DNA of 64,000 nt from Hyphomicrobiales bacterium (GTDB taxonomy: Bacteria > Pseudomonadota > Alphaproteobacteria > Rhizobiales > Rhizobiaceae). Numbering within the stretch: position 1 is the first letter of the stretch; every line of letters starts with the position of its first letter. The DNA is taken from NCBI GenBank assembly GCA_900471605.1, contig UCEY01000046.1:70552-134551 (forward strand), given 5' to 3'. The notes under the pieces were generated by a model, which did no database searches, was not told the DNA's origin, and saw only the letters and a list, made by a program, of their open reading frames with translations. A program made the translations under genes and the position numbers. Shown here piece after piece: positions 45,268 to 53,771 of the stretch.

Positions 45268-46884
45268 TCAGCCGCAGCGGGCGCTATGGAATGCGAACTG
45301 CGCGGAAAGGCTTTCCACCGCCCTCGTCTCGGACATGCGCAGCGCCATCCAGGCCGAAACCGCCGTCCAGGCGGCCCGCATGTAGCTGTCGGCGCGGTAG
45401 AGGGCCGCATCCGGATCGGACTGCATGGCGCTCATCCTGTCGCTCAACAGCTCGAACCCGTCGAGGATGGCGAGGACGGTATCCGACGCCTGCGGGTGCT
45501 CGGCGGAATAGGCGTCGATCTCGTCGCGGGCCTTCTGCAGGAAAAGCGCGAGCCCCCTGCCCTCGTCGCGCCAGAGGCGACGGGTCAGGAAATCCAGAGC
45601 CTGCATGCCCGTCGTGCCTTCATAGATGGTCATGATGCGGGCATCGCGCAGATATTGTTCGAGCGGCCAGTCGCGGGTGTAGCCGACGCCGCCCAGCACC
45701 TGGATCGCCGCATTCGCCGTCTCGAAGCCCGCCGCCGCGCCAAAATTCTTGATCAGCGGCAGCATCCAGCCGGTGAAATCCTCCAGCCCCGATTCCGGCT
45801 CCAGCCGGGCGATATCCATGGTCGTGGCAAGTTCGAGAATGGCGGCGCGCAAGATTTCGGTGGAGCTGCGCATTTCATATAGCTGGCGCTGCACATCCGG
45901 ATGGCTGGATATCGGCACCGGCGGCTGGTCCGGCCGGCCGCCCTGGCGGCGTTCCCTGGCATAGTCCTCTGCGACATCGGTGGCAGCGGAGGCGATGCCC
46001 AGTCCCTGGCAGCCGGTGAGCAGCCGCATCAGCTCGATCATGGTGAAAAGCTGCGGCAGTCCGCGACCCTCGCGGCCGAGCAGGGTGCCTTTGGCATTCT
46101 CGAACCGCATGGCGCAGGTCGGCGAGCCGTGCAGGCCCATCTTTTCCTCGATCCGGTCGACCGATACGCCGTTCGGCCGGCCATCGACGAGGTTCGACAC
46201 CAGGAACAGGCTGATGCCCCGCGTGCCCGGCTCACCATTGGTGCGGGCAAGCAGGCAATGGCCGATGCGATCGGCCATGTCGTGGTCGCCGAAGGAGATC
46301 CAGATCTTCTGGCCGGTGACCAGCCATTCGCCATCGCGCAACTCGGCTTTGGTGCGCAGCCGGCCGACATCGGACCCCGCTTCGGGTTCGGAAATGCAGA
46401 TCGTCGCCGCCCATTCGCCGGTGGCGAGCTTCGGTACCCATTCGTTTGCGGTCGCCTCGTCGGCCGCTTCGGCCAGAAGATGGGCTGCCGCACGGGTCGA
46501 ACCCGCCGCCATCATCAGCGCCACGCAGCCCCGCTCGAACAACGGCGAGCAGGCGGCATGCAGCGTGAGCGGAACAGACTGTCCGCCAAATTTTTCGGGG
46601 ACGTCCATGCCGAGCCAGCCGGCCTGCGCATACTGCCGGAACGCATCGGCAAACCCGTCCGGCGTCTTGACCCGACCGCCGACGACCTGCGCGCCGATCC
46701 GGTCGCCCAGGGCATTCAGCGGCGCGAGCACGCCCTCGGCAAAGCTCGCGGCCTCGTCGAGGATCGCCGCGAGGGTCTCGTCGTCGCAATCCTCCCGAAG
46801 TTCCTTGAGCCGATGCCAGCCCGGCGTCAGGGCGAGAAGTTCCAGTGTCCGGTCTGCCTGATCCGCAAACGACATGATCGTCAC
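45268..46884 (-). CDS. Acyl-CoA dehydrogenase
   Basis: 538 residues, longer than the classic 380, as in the DmdC/FadE-like subgroup with an added C-terminal domain. Family motifs: ATICISEPEAGSDVGRLRT, WISFGDHDM, and GGVGYTRDWPLEQYLRDARIMTIYEGTTGMQ. FAD-dependent alpha-beta desaturation of an acyl-CoA, here probably the saturated phenylpropanoyl-CoA (hydrocinnamoyl-type). A GTG start at 46884 overlaps the SDR stop as GTGA; an ATG three codons later (46875) is the alternative. Confidence 0.85.
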   Translation of the reverse strand: MTIMSFADQADRTLELLALTPGWHRLKELREDCDDETLAAILDEAASFAEGVLAPLNALGDRIGAQVVGGRVKTPDGFADAFRQYAQAGWLGMDVPEKFGGQSVPLTLHAACSPLFERGCVALMMAAGSTRAAAHLLAEAADEATANEWVPKLATGEWAATICISEPEAGSDVGRLRTKAELRDGEWLVTGQKIWISFGDHDMADRIGHCLLARTNGEPGTRGISLFLVSNLVDGRPNGVSVDRIEEKMGLHGSPTCAMRFENAKGTLLGREGRGLPQLFTMIELMRLLTGCQGLGIASAATDVAEDYARERRQGGRPDQPPVPISSHPDVQRQLYEMRSSTEILRAAILELATTMDIARLEPESGLEDFTGWMLPLIKNFGAAAGFETANAAIQVLGGVGYTRDWPLEQYLRDARIMTIYEGTTGMQALDFLTRRLWRDEGRGLALFLQKARDEIDAYSAEHPQASDTVLAILDGFELLSDRMSAMQSDPDAALYRADSYMRAAWTAVSAWMALRMSETRAVESLSAQFAFHSARCG

Positions 46885-47642
46885 CGCGGCTGCATGCGCA
46901 GCGCGCCGTCGAGCCGGATCACCTCGCCATTGATATATTGGTTCTCGATCACGAACCGCACCGCATCGGCAAACTCACCCGGATCGCCCAGCCGCGAAGG
47001 ATAAGGAATGGCGGCAGCCAGACTGTCCTGTGCTTCCTGCGGCAGCTCGTACAGCAGCGGCGTCAGGAAGATGCCGGGAGCAACCGTGTTGACGCGGATG
47101 CCGAAGCGGGAAAACTCGCGCGCCGCCGGCAAAGCCAGCGAAACGATGCCGCCCTTGGAGGCCGCATAGGCTGCCTGGCCGACCTGTCCCTCGAATGCCG
47201 CGACCGACGCCGTGTTGACGATCACCCCGCGTGCCTTGTCGTCCCGCTCGGGCAGGCCCGTCATGCGCTCGGCGGCAAGCCGCAGCATGTTGAACGTACC
47301 GATCAGGTTGACGCGGATCACCCGCTCGAAATCGGCAAGCGGCATCGGCCCGTTCTTGCCGACAATGCGCCCCGCCGTGCCGATGCCGGCGCAGTTGACC
47401 AGGATGCGCAAGCCGTCACCGGCCTTGGCGGCAACGTCGAGCGCTCTTGCCGCATCATCCTCGCTGGTCACGTCGCCCGAAAGCGCCACGCCGCCGATCT
47501 CGCCAGCAACCTTTTCAGCCGCCGCCTGGTTGCGGTCGAAGACATGCACCACGGCGCCGAGCTTCGCGAGCAGCCGCGCCGTCGCTTCGCCCAGCCCCGA
47601 TCCGCCGCCGGTGACGACAGCGCTGGTTCCGTCGATCCTCAT
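46881..47642 (-). CDS. SDR 3-hydroxyacyl-CoA dehydrogenase-like protein
   Basis: 253 residues, similar to the HSD17B10-type 3-hydroxyacyl-CoA dehydrogenases: SAVVTGGGSGLGEATARLL, LVNCAGIGTA, and the active site YAASKGGIVSL. In hydroxycinnamate clusters the equivalent enzyme oxidises the beta-hydroxypropionyl-CoA intermediate to the beta-keto form. Overlaps the CoA-ligase stop (ATGA) upstream and the acyl-CoA dehydrogenase start downstream. Confidence 0.83.
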   Translation of the reverse strand: MRIDGTSAVVTGGGSGLGEATARLLAKLGAVVHVFDRNQAAAEKVAGEIGGVALSGDVTSEDDAARALDVAAKAGDGLRILVNCAGIGTAGRIVGKNGPMPLADFERVIRVNLIGTFNMLRLAAERMTGLPERDDKARGVIVNTASVAAFEGQVGQAAYAASKGGIVSLALPAAREFSRFGIRVNTVAPGIFLTPLLYELPQEAQDSLAAAIPYPSRLGDPGEFADAVRFVIENQYINGEVIRLDGALRMQPR

Positions 47643-49495
47643 GCCGCCCGCTCCTTGCTAACCTTGATCACGCCTGGCGCATCCGCATACAGTTCCTCGA
47701 CGAGATCGCCGCGATGCGCGAGCACGGCGCGCTGGTTGATCGACCCCTTGTCGGTCACTTCGCCCTTTTCGAAGCGCAGCGGCTGGGTCATCAGCATGAT
47801 GCGCATCACCCGCGTCGCCGAACCGCTCGACTGGCGCTGGTGATCCTTCAGCCGCTCGGCAATCGCGGCCCTCACCATCGGATGGGCAACCACCGCCTCG
47901 TCGGAAAGATCGGTTTCACCGCCGATCAGTTCGCGCAGGGCCGGCATGAAGGGAACCGCAAGCGCTCCGAGCTCGGCCCGGTTCTCGCCGGTGATGACCG
48001 CATCGCGGATCAGCCCGCCGAACTGGTTGACGAGCTGGGCGCGCAGCACGCCGACGGCCACCCAGGTGCCGGTCTGCAGCTTGAAGTTTTCCGCCGTGCG
48101 TCCGTCGAAATAAAAACCCTGGCGCGGATCGCCGGGGACGGCAAATTTCACCGCATCGCCGATCCGGTAGAAACCTTCCTCGTCGAAGGCCTCCCTGGTC
48201 AGCTTCTCGTTGCGCCAGTAGCCCGGGGTTACGTTCGGGCCCTTGAGGCGCAGTTCATACTTGTCGTCGATCGGTACCAGCTTCATGGTGACGCCCTGGC
48301 CGGGAACACCGATATTGCCGGGCTTTTCCTGCGGGTCGGTGCAGAAGATCGCAAACGGCGCGGTCTCCGTGGAGCCGATGCCGGTGCCGAGCGGCACCTG
48401 TTCGCCGATCGTCATTTCGGAAAGCTCGATCAGCGCGTCCCAGGTATGCTGCGCCATGCCGGCGCCGGCATACATCAGCAGTTTCAGGTCCTTGAAGAAG
48501 GTTTTTCGAAGCCCCTCGTCCTCGCGCATCGCCTGGATCAGCATCTCGTAACCGGCCGGCACGTTGAAATACCAGGTCGGAGAGATTTCCTTGAGGTTGG
48601 CGATCGTCTGGGCCATCAGCGCCGGGCTCGGCTTGCCGCGGTCGATGTAATAGGTGCCGCCGTTATAGATGGCGATGTTGAACACCTTGTTGCCGCTGGC
48701 GGTGTGGTTCCAGGGCGCCCAGTCGACCAGAACCGGTGGCTCGTCGCGAAAATAGGAATAGCAGTCGGTCACCATTTCCTGGTTGGAGCAGAGCATGCGC
48801 TGGGTCTGGATGACCGCCTTGGGCGAGCCGGTCGTGCCCGAGGTGAACAGGAATTTCGCCACCGTATCCGGCCCGACCGCGTCGAAGGCCCGGTCCACGG
48901 CTTCGGTCGGCTCGGTCTTGAGAATATCGTCGAGCAGATGGGTATTGGGCCGGTCTTCGGGCAGGTTTCGCATTCCGGCAAAGGGAATGTCCGCGCCGAA
49001 CGCCGTATCGACCGCCTTGCGGAAAGCGCCGGCGTCGTCGGCGAAGATCAGGCCGGGGGTGATCTGCTTTGCGATGTCGTAGAGCTTCGAAAAGTCTGAG
49101 GAGATGGTCGCATAGGCCGGCGCGATCGCTGCGGAGGGGATGCCCACATGCTGGGCGCCGAGCGCCATCAGCGCATGTTCGACGGAGTTTTCCGAAAGGA
49201 TGACCAGCGGGTTTTCGGCCGAAAGCTTCATGTCCAGCAGGAACTGGCCGATGCGCCGCACCTGATCGAGCGCTTCGGCAAAACTCACCCGGCGCCACTC
49301 GGCAGCGCCCTCGCGATCGGCCATCCAGGTACGATCGGGCGCGGTTTTCGCCCAATGGACTAGCCGCTCGTTGAGCTTTTCCGGATAGGGACCCAGCGGA
49401 TCCTCACGCCAGACCACGAATTCGCCGTTCGGCCGCTCTTCCCAGCCGACCACGGGCGACCACAGCTTTACGTCACGCACAGGTTTGGCGCTCAT
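47639..49495 (-). CDS. fcs: Feruloyl-CoA synthase-type hydroxycinnamate-CoA ligase
   Basis: 618 residues, the size of bacterial feruloyl-CoA synthases. AMP-binding loop KFLFTSGTTGSPKAVIQTQ, then GTGIGSTETAPFAIF and FYRIGDAVKFAVPGDP, features of the Fcs group rather than benzoate ligases. It would activate ferulate, p-coumarate or caffeate to the CoA ester in the cytoplasm. First gene of the leftward half of the cluster, with GGGAGGAG before its ATG and a shared promoter region with the crotonase gene. Exact substrate range cannot be read from sequence. Confidence 0.85.
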   Translation of the reverse strand: MSAKPVRDVKLWSPVVGWEERPNGEFVVWREDPLGPYPEKLNERLVHWAKTAPDRTWMADREGAAEWRRVSFAEALDQVRRIGQFLLDMKLSAENPLVILSENSVEHALMALGAQHVGIPSAAIAPAYATISSDFSKLYDIAKQITPGLIFADDAGAFRKAVDTAFGADIPFAGMRNLPEDRPNTHLLDDILKTEPTEAVDRAFDAVGPDTVAKFLFTSGTTGSPKAVIQTQRMLCSNQEMVTDCYSYFRDEPPVLVDWAPWNHTASGNKVFNIAIYNGGTYYIDRGKPSPALMAQTIANLKEISPTWYFNVPAGYEMLIQAMREDEGLRKTFFKDLKLLMYAGAGMAQHTWDALIELSEMTIGEQVPLGTGIGSTETAPFAIFCTDPQEKPGNIGVPGQGVTMKLVPIDDKYELRLKGPNVTPGYWRNEKLTREAFDEEGFYRIGDAVKFAVPGDPRQGFYFDGRTAENFKLQTGTWVAVGVLRAQLVNQFGGLIRDAVITGENRAELGALAVPFMPALRELIGGETDLSDEAVVAHPMVRAAIAERLKDHQRQSSGSATRVMRIMLMTQPLRFEKGEVTDKGSINQRAVLAHRGDLVEELYADAPGVIKVSKERAA

Positions 49496-49542
49496 GACTT
49501 CTCCTCCCAGACGTCAATGCTCCCTCTCGGGCTCCCAAAATT

Positions 49543-49573
49543 TGTTTACAAAGAAACAATCTCCATGTAAACG
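49543..49573. promoter_or_regulatory. Symmetrical divergent promoter/operator of the hydroxycinnamate cluster
   Basis: GTTTACA (49544-49550) and TGTAAAC (49566-49572) form a perfect inverted repeat, spacer 15. The same bases provide, on each strand, TTTACA followed after 17 bases by TAAACG (rightward) or TAAACA (leftward), i.e. back-to-back -35/-10 pairs. One repressor such as the MarR protein at 50437 could silence both directions. Confidence 0.55.
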
Positions 49574-49629
49574 ATCAAAAACTGATGACGGGCTATGGGA
49601 GTGTCCGTTGCTGGAGGAGAATGCATAAA

Positions 49630-50424
49630 ATGGCCGATCAGACGGCAACCAGCTTCGTAACCTATGAGCTCAAGGGCAACATTGCCCATATAGGTCTCAA
49701 CCGACCGGAAAAGCGTAACGCGATCAGCGACCGCTTTGTCGAGACGATCGCGGAAAACATCGCGCGTGCCGAAAGCGAGGCGAAGGCCGTCGTGCTCTTC
49801 GGACATGGCGATCATTTCTGCGCGGGGCTTGACCTTGCCGAACACGTCAAGAAAACGCCGATCCAGGGCGTACACGGTTCGCGCCGGTGGCACGCGGTAT
49901 TTGCCGGCATCGAGCACGGCACGATCCCGTGGATCTCCGCCCTGCATGGCGCAGTTGTCGGCGGCGGCCTGGAACTGGCGTCTTCCACCCATATCCGCGT
50001 GGCCGACAAATCCGCCTTCTTCGCGCTGCCGGAAGGCCAGCGCGGCATTTTCGTCGGCGGCGGCGGTTCGGTGCGCGCCGCGCGGCTGATGGGCGTCGCC
50101 CGCATGACCGACATGATGCTGACCGGACGGATCGCCTCGGCTGAAGAGGCCGAGCGCTGGAACCTTGCGCAATACGTCGTCGAAAAGGGCATGGCCCGGC
50201 AGAAGGCGCACGAACTTGCCGAGGCGGCCGCGAGCAATGCGGAAATCTCCAATTACGCGGTCATCAACGCACTGCCGCGCATTCAGGACATGGCGAAGGA
50301 AGACGGGCTTTTCGTCGAGTCCTTCATCGCCTCGTTTACCGCCACCAGCCCGGAAGCAGAGGAGCGTCTGCGCGCGTTCCTCGAAAAACGCGCCGCAAGG
50401 CTGAAGGCGCCGGGTTCGGCATAA
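49630..50424 (+). CDS. Crotonase-family enoyl-CoA hydratase
   Basis: 264 residues from the ATG at 49630, about 10 bases after GGAGGAG; an ATG at 49621 is closer to it and less likely. Crotonase fold: NIAHIGLNRPEKRNAISD, oxyanion-hole residues in FCAGLDLAEH and GAVVGGGLELAS, and LPEGQRGIFVGGGGS with the acidic catalytic residue. It would hydrate the hydroxycinnamoyl-CoA double bond. Whether it also cleaves to vanillin-type aldehydes (Ech activity) is open; the SDR and amidohydrolase neighbours favour hydration only. Confidence 0.85.
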   Translation: MADQTATSFVTYELKGNIAHIGLNRPEKRNAISDRFVETIAENIARAESEAKAVVLFGHGDHFCAGLDLAEHVKKTPIQGVHGSRRWHAVFAGIEHGTIPWISALHGAVVGGGLELASSTHIRVADKSAFFALPEGQRGIFVGGGGSVRAARLMGVARMTDMMLTGRIASAEEAERWNLAQYVVEKGMARQKAHELAEAAASNAEISNYAVINALPRIQDMAKEDGLFVESFIASFTATSPEAEERLRAFLEKRAARLKAPGSA

Positions 50425-50436
50425 GGGGACCGCTCG

Positions 50437-50892
50437 ATGGACATGCCGATCCGCACGGCAGATGAGGTCGATCTCGACCGGCTCAATTCGGCGCTCGGCT
50501 TCCTGATGCGGCTGGCGCAGCTCAAGATCTACGAGCGGTTTTTCGAAGAGGTCGGCGAGCACAACCTGAAGCCCGGAGAATTCTCCGTGCTTTGGGTCAT
50601 CCTGCACAATCCCGGCATCCGCCAGAGCGTGCTCGGCCAAAGGCTGATGATCAAGCGCGCCCATATGACCAAGCTCATCCGGGCGCTGGAGGACCAGAAC
50701 CTCGTTTCCAGACGAATCCCGGATGGAGACCGCCGGGCCGTGGAGATCACACTGACCCCGGAAGCAGTCACCAGGGTCGAGCAGGCGAGCCAGTGGTTCT
50801 TTACCTATGAAGCTTCGGTCGGCGCCAATCTTACCGCCGACGAGCGCCGGCAACTGACGGCCCTCCTGCAGAAATTCGTGGGCCTGGACTAA
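50437..50892 (+). CDS. MarR-family regulator (CouR/HcaR-like)
   Basis: 151 residues. Winged helix at about 40-110: LKPGEFSVLWVILHNPGI, GQRLMIKRAHMTKLIRALEDQNLVSRR. MarR regulators in hydroxycinnamate clusters (CouR, HcaR) are released from DNA by the hydroxycinnamoyl-CoA product; the same is inferred here. The likely operator is the GTTTACA-N15-TGTAAAC repeat. 12 bp after the crotonase gene. Confidence 0.85.
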   Translation: MDMPIRTADEVDLDRLNSALGFLMRLAQLKIYERFFEEVGEHNLKPGEFSVLWVILHNPGIRQSVLGQRLMIKRAHMTKLIRALEDQNLVSRRIPDGDRRAVEITLTPEAVTRVEQASQWFFTYEASVGANLTADERRQLTALLQKFVGLD

Positions 50893-50917
50893 ATTTAAGG
50901 ATCGGGAGGAGCTGACC

Positions 50918-51793
50918 TTGAACATCGACGAGCTGATCGCCATCGACATCCACACCCATGCGGAAGAGCCCTGCTGCAGCCCGCGTGACGATGGCTATGA
51001 TGAATTCCAGGCCGGCATGGCCAAATATTTCAAGAACCCGGCCGGCCACAAGGGCATGCTGCCGACGGTCAACGAAACCGCCGTCTACTACCGCGAACGC
51101 AAGATCGGCTGCGTGATCTTCCCGGTCGATGCGGAGCGCGAGACCGGTTTCCGGCGCTACAACAACGAAGAAGTGGCGATGATCGCCGCCGAGAACAGCG
51201 ACATCATGATCCCGTTCGCCTCGATCGACCCCGCCAAGGGCAAGATGGGCGCCCGCGAGGCGCGCCGGCTGGTGCGGGAATTCGGCGTCAAGGGCTTCAA
51301 ATTCCACCCGACCATGCAGGCCTTTTATCCGAACGACCGGATGGCCTATCCGCTCTACGAGGCGATTGCCGAAGAAGGCGCGATCACGCTGTTCCATACC
51401 GGCCAGACGGGCGTCGGCGCCGGCATGCGCGGCGGCATGAACATGCGGCTGAAATACTCCAATCCGATCTATCTGGACGACGTGGCGGCTGACTTCCCCG
51501 ACATGCCGATCATCCTCGCGCATCCCTCCTTCCCCTGGCAGGAAGAGGCGCTGTCGGTCGCCACCCACAAGCCGAACGTCTATATCGACATGTCCGGCTG
51601 GTCGCCAAAGTACTTCCCGCAGATCCTGGTGCAGTACGCCAACTCGATCCTGAAGCATAAAATGCTGTTCGGCTCGGACTGGCCGGCGATCACGCCCGAC
51701 CGCTGGATGGCGGACTTTGCGGCGATCTCAATCAAGGACGAAGTACGGCCGCTGATCCTCAAGGAAAACGCCCGCAAGCTTTTGAAGCTTTAA
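50918..51793 (+). CDS. Amidohydrolase-2 family hydrolase, CouO-like beta-ketoacyl-CoA hydrolase candidate
   Basis: 291 residues from a TTG start that follows GGGAGGAG by about 6 bases. Metal-dependent TIM-barrel: IAIDIHTHAEEP with the first histidines, GFKFHPTMQAFYPND, LFHTGQTG, ILAHPSFPWQEEA and a final aspartate in LFGSDWPAITPDRW. CouO and its A. fabrum counterpart, from similar clusters, hydrolyse beta-ketopropionyl-CoA intermediates to the benzoate and acetyl-CoA. Placement in this cluster makes that activity likely but it is not proven from sequence. Confidence 0.82.
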   Translation: MNIDELIAIDIHTHAEEPCCSPRDDGYDEFQAGMAKYFKNPAGHKGMLPTVNETAVYYRERKIGCVIFPVDAERETGFRRYNNEEVAMIAAENSDIMIPFASIDPAKGKMGAREARRLVREFGVKGFKFHPTMQAFYPNDRMAYPLYEAIAEEGAITLFHTGQTGVGAGMRGGMNMRLKYSNPIYLDDVAADFPDMPIILAHPSFPWQEEALSVATHKPNVYIDMSGWSPKYFPQILVQYANSILKHKMLFGSDWPAITPDRWMADFAAISIKDEVRPLILKENARKLLKL

Positions 51794-51804
51794 ACCCCTT
51801 CGTC

Positions 51805-51878
51805 ATGCTCGGACCTGTCCCGAGCATCCGCAAACGTTCAATTCATGGGCGTGGATAGATCCTCGGCACAGGCCGAGG
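51805..51878. repeat. Rhizobial palindromic intergenic repeat
   Basis: ATGCTCGG (51805-51812) pairs with CCGAGCAT (51820-51827), and CCTCGG (51861-51866) with CCGAGG (51873-51878). These are the two halves of a stem-loop repeat seen repeatedly in rhizobial genomes, sitting here between the convergent amidohydrolase and lacI stops, where it may also act as a bidirectional terminator. Confidence 0.6.
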
Positions 51879-51910
51879 GTGACGGTGGGTATGCCTTGGG
51901 CGCTTGTAAC

Positions 51911-52924
51911 TCAAGCAGGGACGAAGCTCTTCCGCACCACCAGTTCAGGGATCACCCGTTCGTAACCCGGCGACGCGTCCGGGTTTTCCAGCCGCCGCTC
52001 CAGAAGCTCGACCGCCCGCAGCGCCATGGTGATCGGGTCCTGGCGGAAGGTGGTAAGGCCGTAGCTCAGCCAGGCCGCTTCCGGCACGTCGTCGAAGCCG
52101 ATTACCGCCACGTCTTGCGGAATGCTAAGCTTCGCCTCGATGCGGATGAAATCCATGACGCCAAAGGCGATCTGGTCGTTGGCGCAGAAGACGGCGTCGG
52201 GGTGTTCGCTGCCAGCAAACAGTTCGCGCGCGGCCGCAATGCCGCTGTCATAGTCGGAATCCGGCCCGCCGGCAGACCGGACTTCGGCGCCGAGCGACCG
52301 CGCAGCCGACAGGAAAGCGGTTTCACGCTCGGCGATGCTCGGCGTTCCCGATTGCGAACCGACCACGGCCAGACGGCGCCGGCCGGCATCGAAAAAGGCA
52401 TTGGCGGCATTGCGCGAGGCCTCGGAATTGCCGGCGCGGACGTGATCGGCATCCGGTTCCGAACGGCCGATCACCACCAGCGGCTGGCCGTTGCGCTGCG
52501 CAAGCTCGAAGAAGCTTGCCGGCGGTGAACCGGACAGGATGATCGTCGCTTCGGCGCGGTGACCGATCAGCATCTTCTGGGCGGCCAGCAATTCCTCTTC
52601 CGCCTGCCCGGTATTGATGAGGATCGGGATGCTGCCGCGCTGGATGAGCGCTTTCGCAAGCGCCGCCGTCAGGTGGGCGCGAAAGCCGAGTTCCGGCTTG
52701 GTCGCAACGATGCCGACCAGCCGGCTCTGGTTGGCGAGCACGCCGCGGGCGAGGTCGTTGACGTGATAACCGAGTTCTTCCGCCGCCCGCAGCACCTTTT
52801 CGCGCGTCGCCGGCGCAACGCTTGCGCCCGGCGTGAACGTGCGGGAGACAGCCGAGCGGGAGACGCCGGCGAGCCGGGCGACCTGTTCGGCGCTGACGAA
52901 GCGCATCCGTTTTTCGTCCTTCAT
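51911..52924 (-). CDS. LacI-family transcriptional regulator
   Basis: 337 residues. N-terminal helix-turn-helix AEQVARLAGVSRSAVSRTF (about 11-29) with the hinge helix before residue 60, then a periplasmic-binding-like effector domain. Last gene of the phosphodiester/ABC array on the minus strand, 7 bp after the second permease, so it is probably co-transcribed and feeds back on that transporter. Ligand unknown; a sugar phosphate or polyol phosphate would fit. Confidence 0.85.
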   Translation of the reverse strand: MKDEKRMRFVSAEQVARLAGVSRSAVSRTFTPGASVAPATREKVLRAAEELGYHVNDLARGVLANQSRLVGIVATKPELGFRAHLTAALAKALIQRGSIPILINTGQAEEELLAAQKMLIGHRAEATIILSGSPPASFFELAQRNGQPLVVIGRSEPDADHVRAGNSEASRNAANAFFDAGRRRLAVVGSQSGTPSIAERETAFLSAARSLGAEVRSAGGPDSDYDSGIAAARELFAGSEHPDAVFCANDQIAFGVMDFIRIEAKLSIPQDVAVIGFDDVPEAAWLSYGLTTFRQDPITMALRAVELLERRLENPDASPGYERVIPELVVRKSFVPA

Positions 52925-52931
52925 GCTCTCC

Positions 52932-53771
52932 TCAATGTCCCACGCGCGAAAGGACGTCCGCCTTCAGGAATCGCTCCACGATCAACATGAACACCAAGGA
53001 GGGAACGAGCAGCAAGAGGGCAGTGATGGATGCGATCTGATAATTACCGCCGGCAGCGGTCGTATAGAGCAGCAGCGGCAGCATGTTGACATCAGGCGCG
53101 CCGACGAAATAGCTGCCGGTGAATTCGTCGAGCGATTCCAGGAAGACGAAGATGGCGCTCGCCATCAGCCCGGGAGCTGCGAGCGGCAGCGTCACGTCGA
53201 GGAAGGCCCGGAAGGCGCCGGCACCGAGATTGCGCGCCGCCTGTTCGAGCTCCGCGTCGATGGCCGAAAAGGCGGCCGTCGCGATCCACACCGCATAGAC
53301 CAGCCCGTGCGAGACGTGAACCAGCACGACGCCCGCAATGGTGCCGTTGAGCCTGATCTCGTAAAAGATACGAGCGATGTTGACGTAGACCGTCAGGTTC
53401 GGAAAGGCCTGCGGAATGAGGAAGGCGAGCAGGATGAGGCCGCGCAGCGGCAGTTTCAACCGCGCCAGCGCATAACCGGCCGGGATCGCCAGGGCCAACG
53501 AGGCGACCACCGTCAGGAGCGCGACGATCAGCGAATTGGTGAGCGACTGCATCGCTCCACCGCGGGGAGCGAACACTTTTGCCCAGGAACTGAAACCGTA
53601 TTCCAGCGGCAGGCTGTAGGGGAAATACCACTTCTCCGCCACCGTCCAGAGCAGGAGGTTGAAGAGCGGCCCGAAGATGAAGAAGGCCATCAGCCCGAAG
53701 ACGATGCCGCGCGGCACCCACCAGAGGGCTGCAAGCGGGTTGGAGCGGGCGGAATTGGGGGCGGCGATCAT
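52932..53771 (-). CDS. ABC transporter permease (PotC/FbpB-type), second transporter
   Basis: 279 residues from the ATG at 53771, which overlaps the stop of the preceding permease (ATGA). Six predicted transmembrane helices and an EAA loop (EQAARNLGAGAFRAFLDVTLPLAAPG). Pairs with the permease at 53768-54589. The long open frame that extends to 54641 is only a read-through of another frame and is not a fusion. Confidence 0.87.
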   Translation of the reverse strand: MIAAPNSARSNPLAALWWVPRGIVFGLMAFFIFGPLFNLLLWTVAEKWYFPYSLPLEYGFSSWAKVFAPRGGAMQSLTNSLIVALLTVVASLALAIPAGYALARLKLPLRGLILLAFLIPQAFPNLTVYVNIARIFYEIRLNGTIAGVVLVHVSHGLVYAVWIATAAFSAIDAELEQAARNLGAGAFRAFLDVTLPLAAPGLMASAIFVFLESLDEFTGSYFVGAPDVNMLPLLLYTTAAGGNYQIASITALLLLVPSLVFMLIVERFLKADVLSRVGH

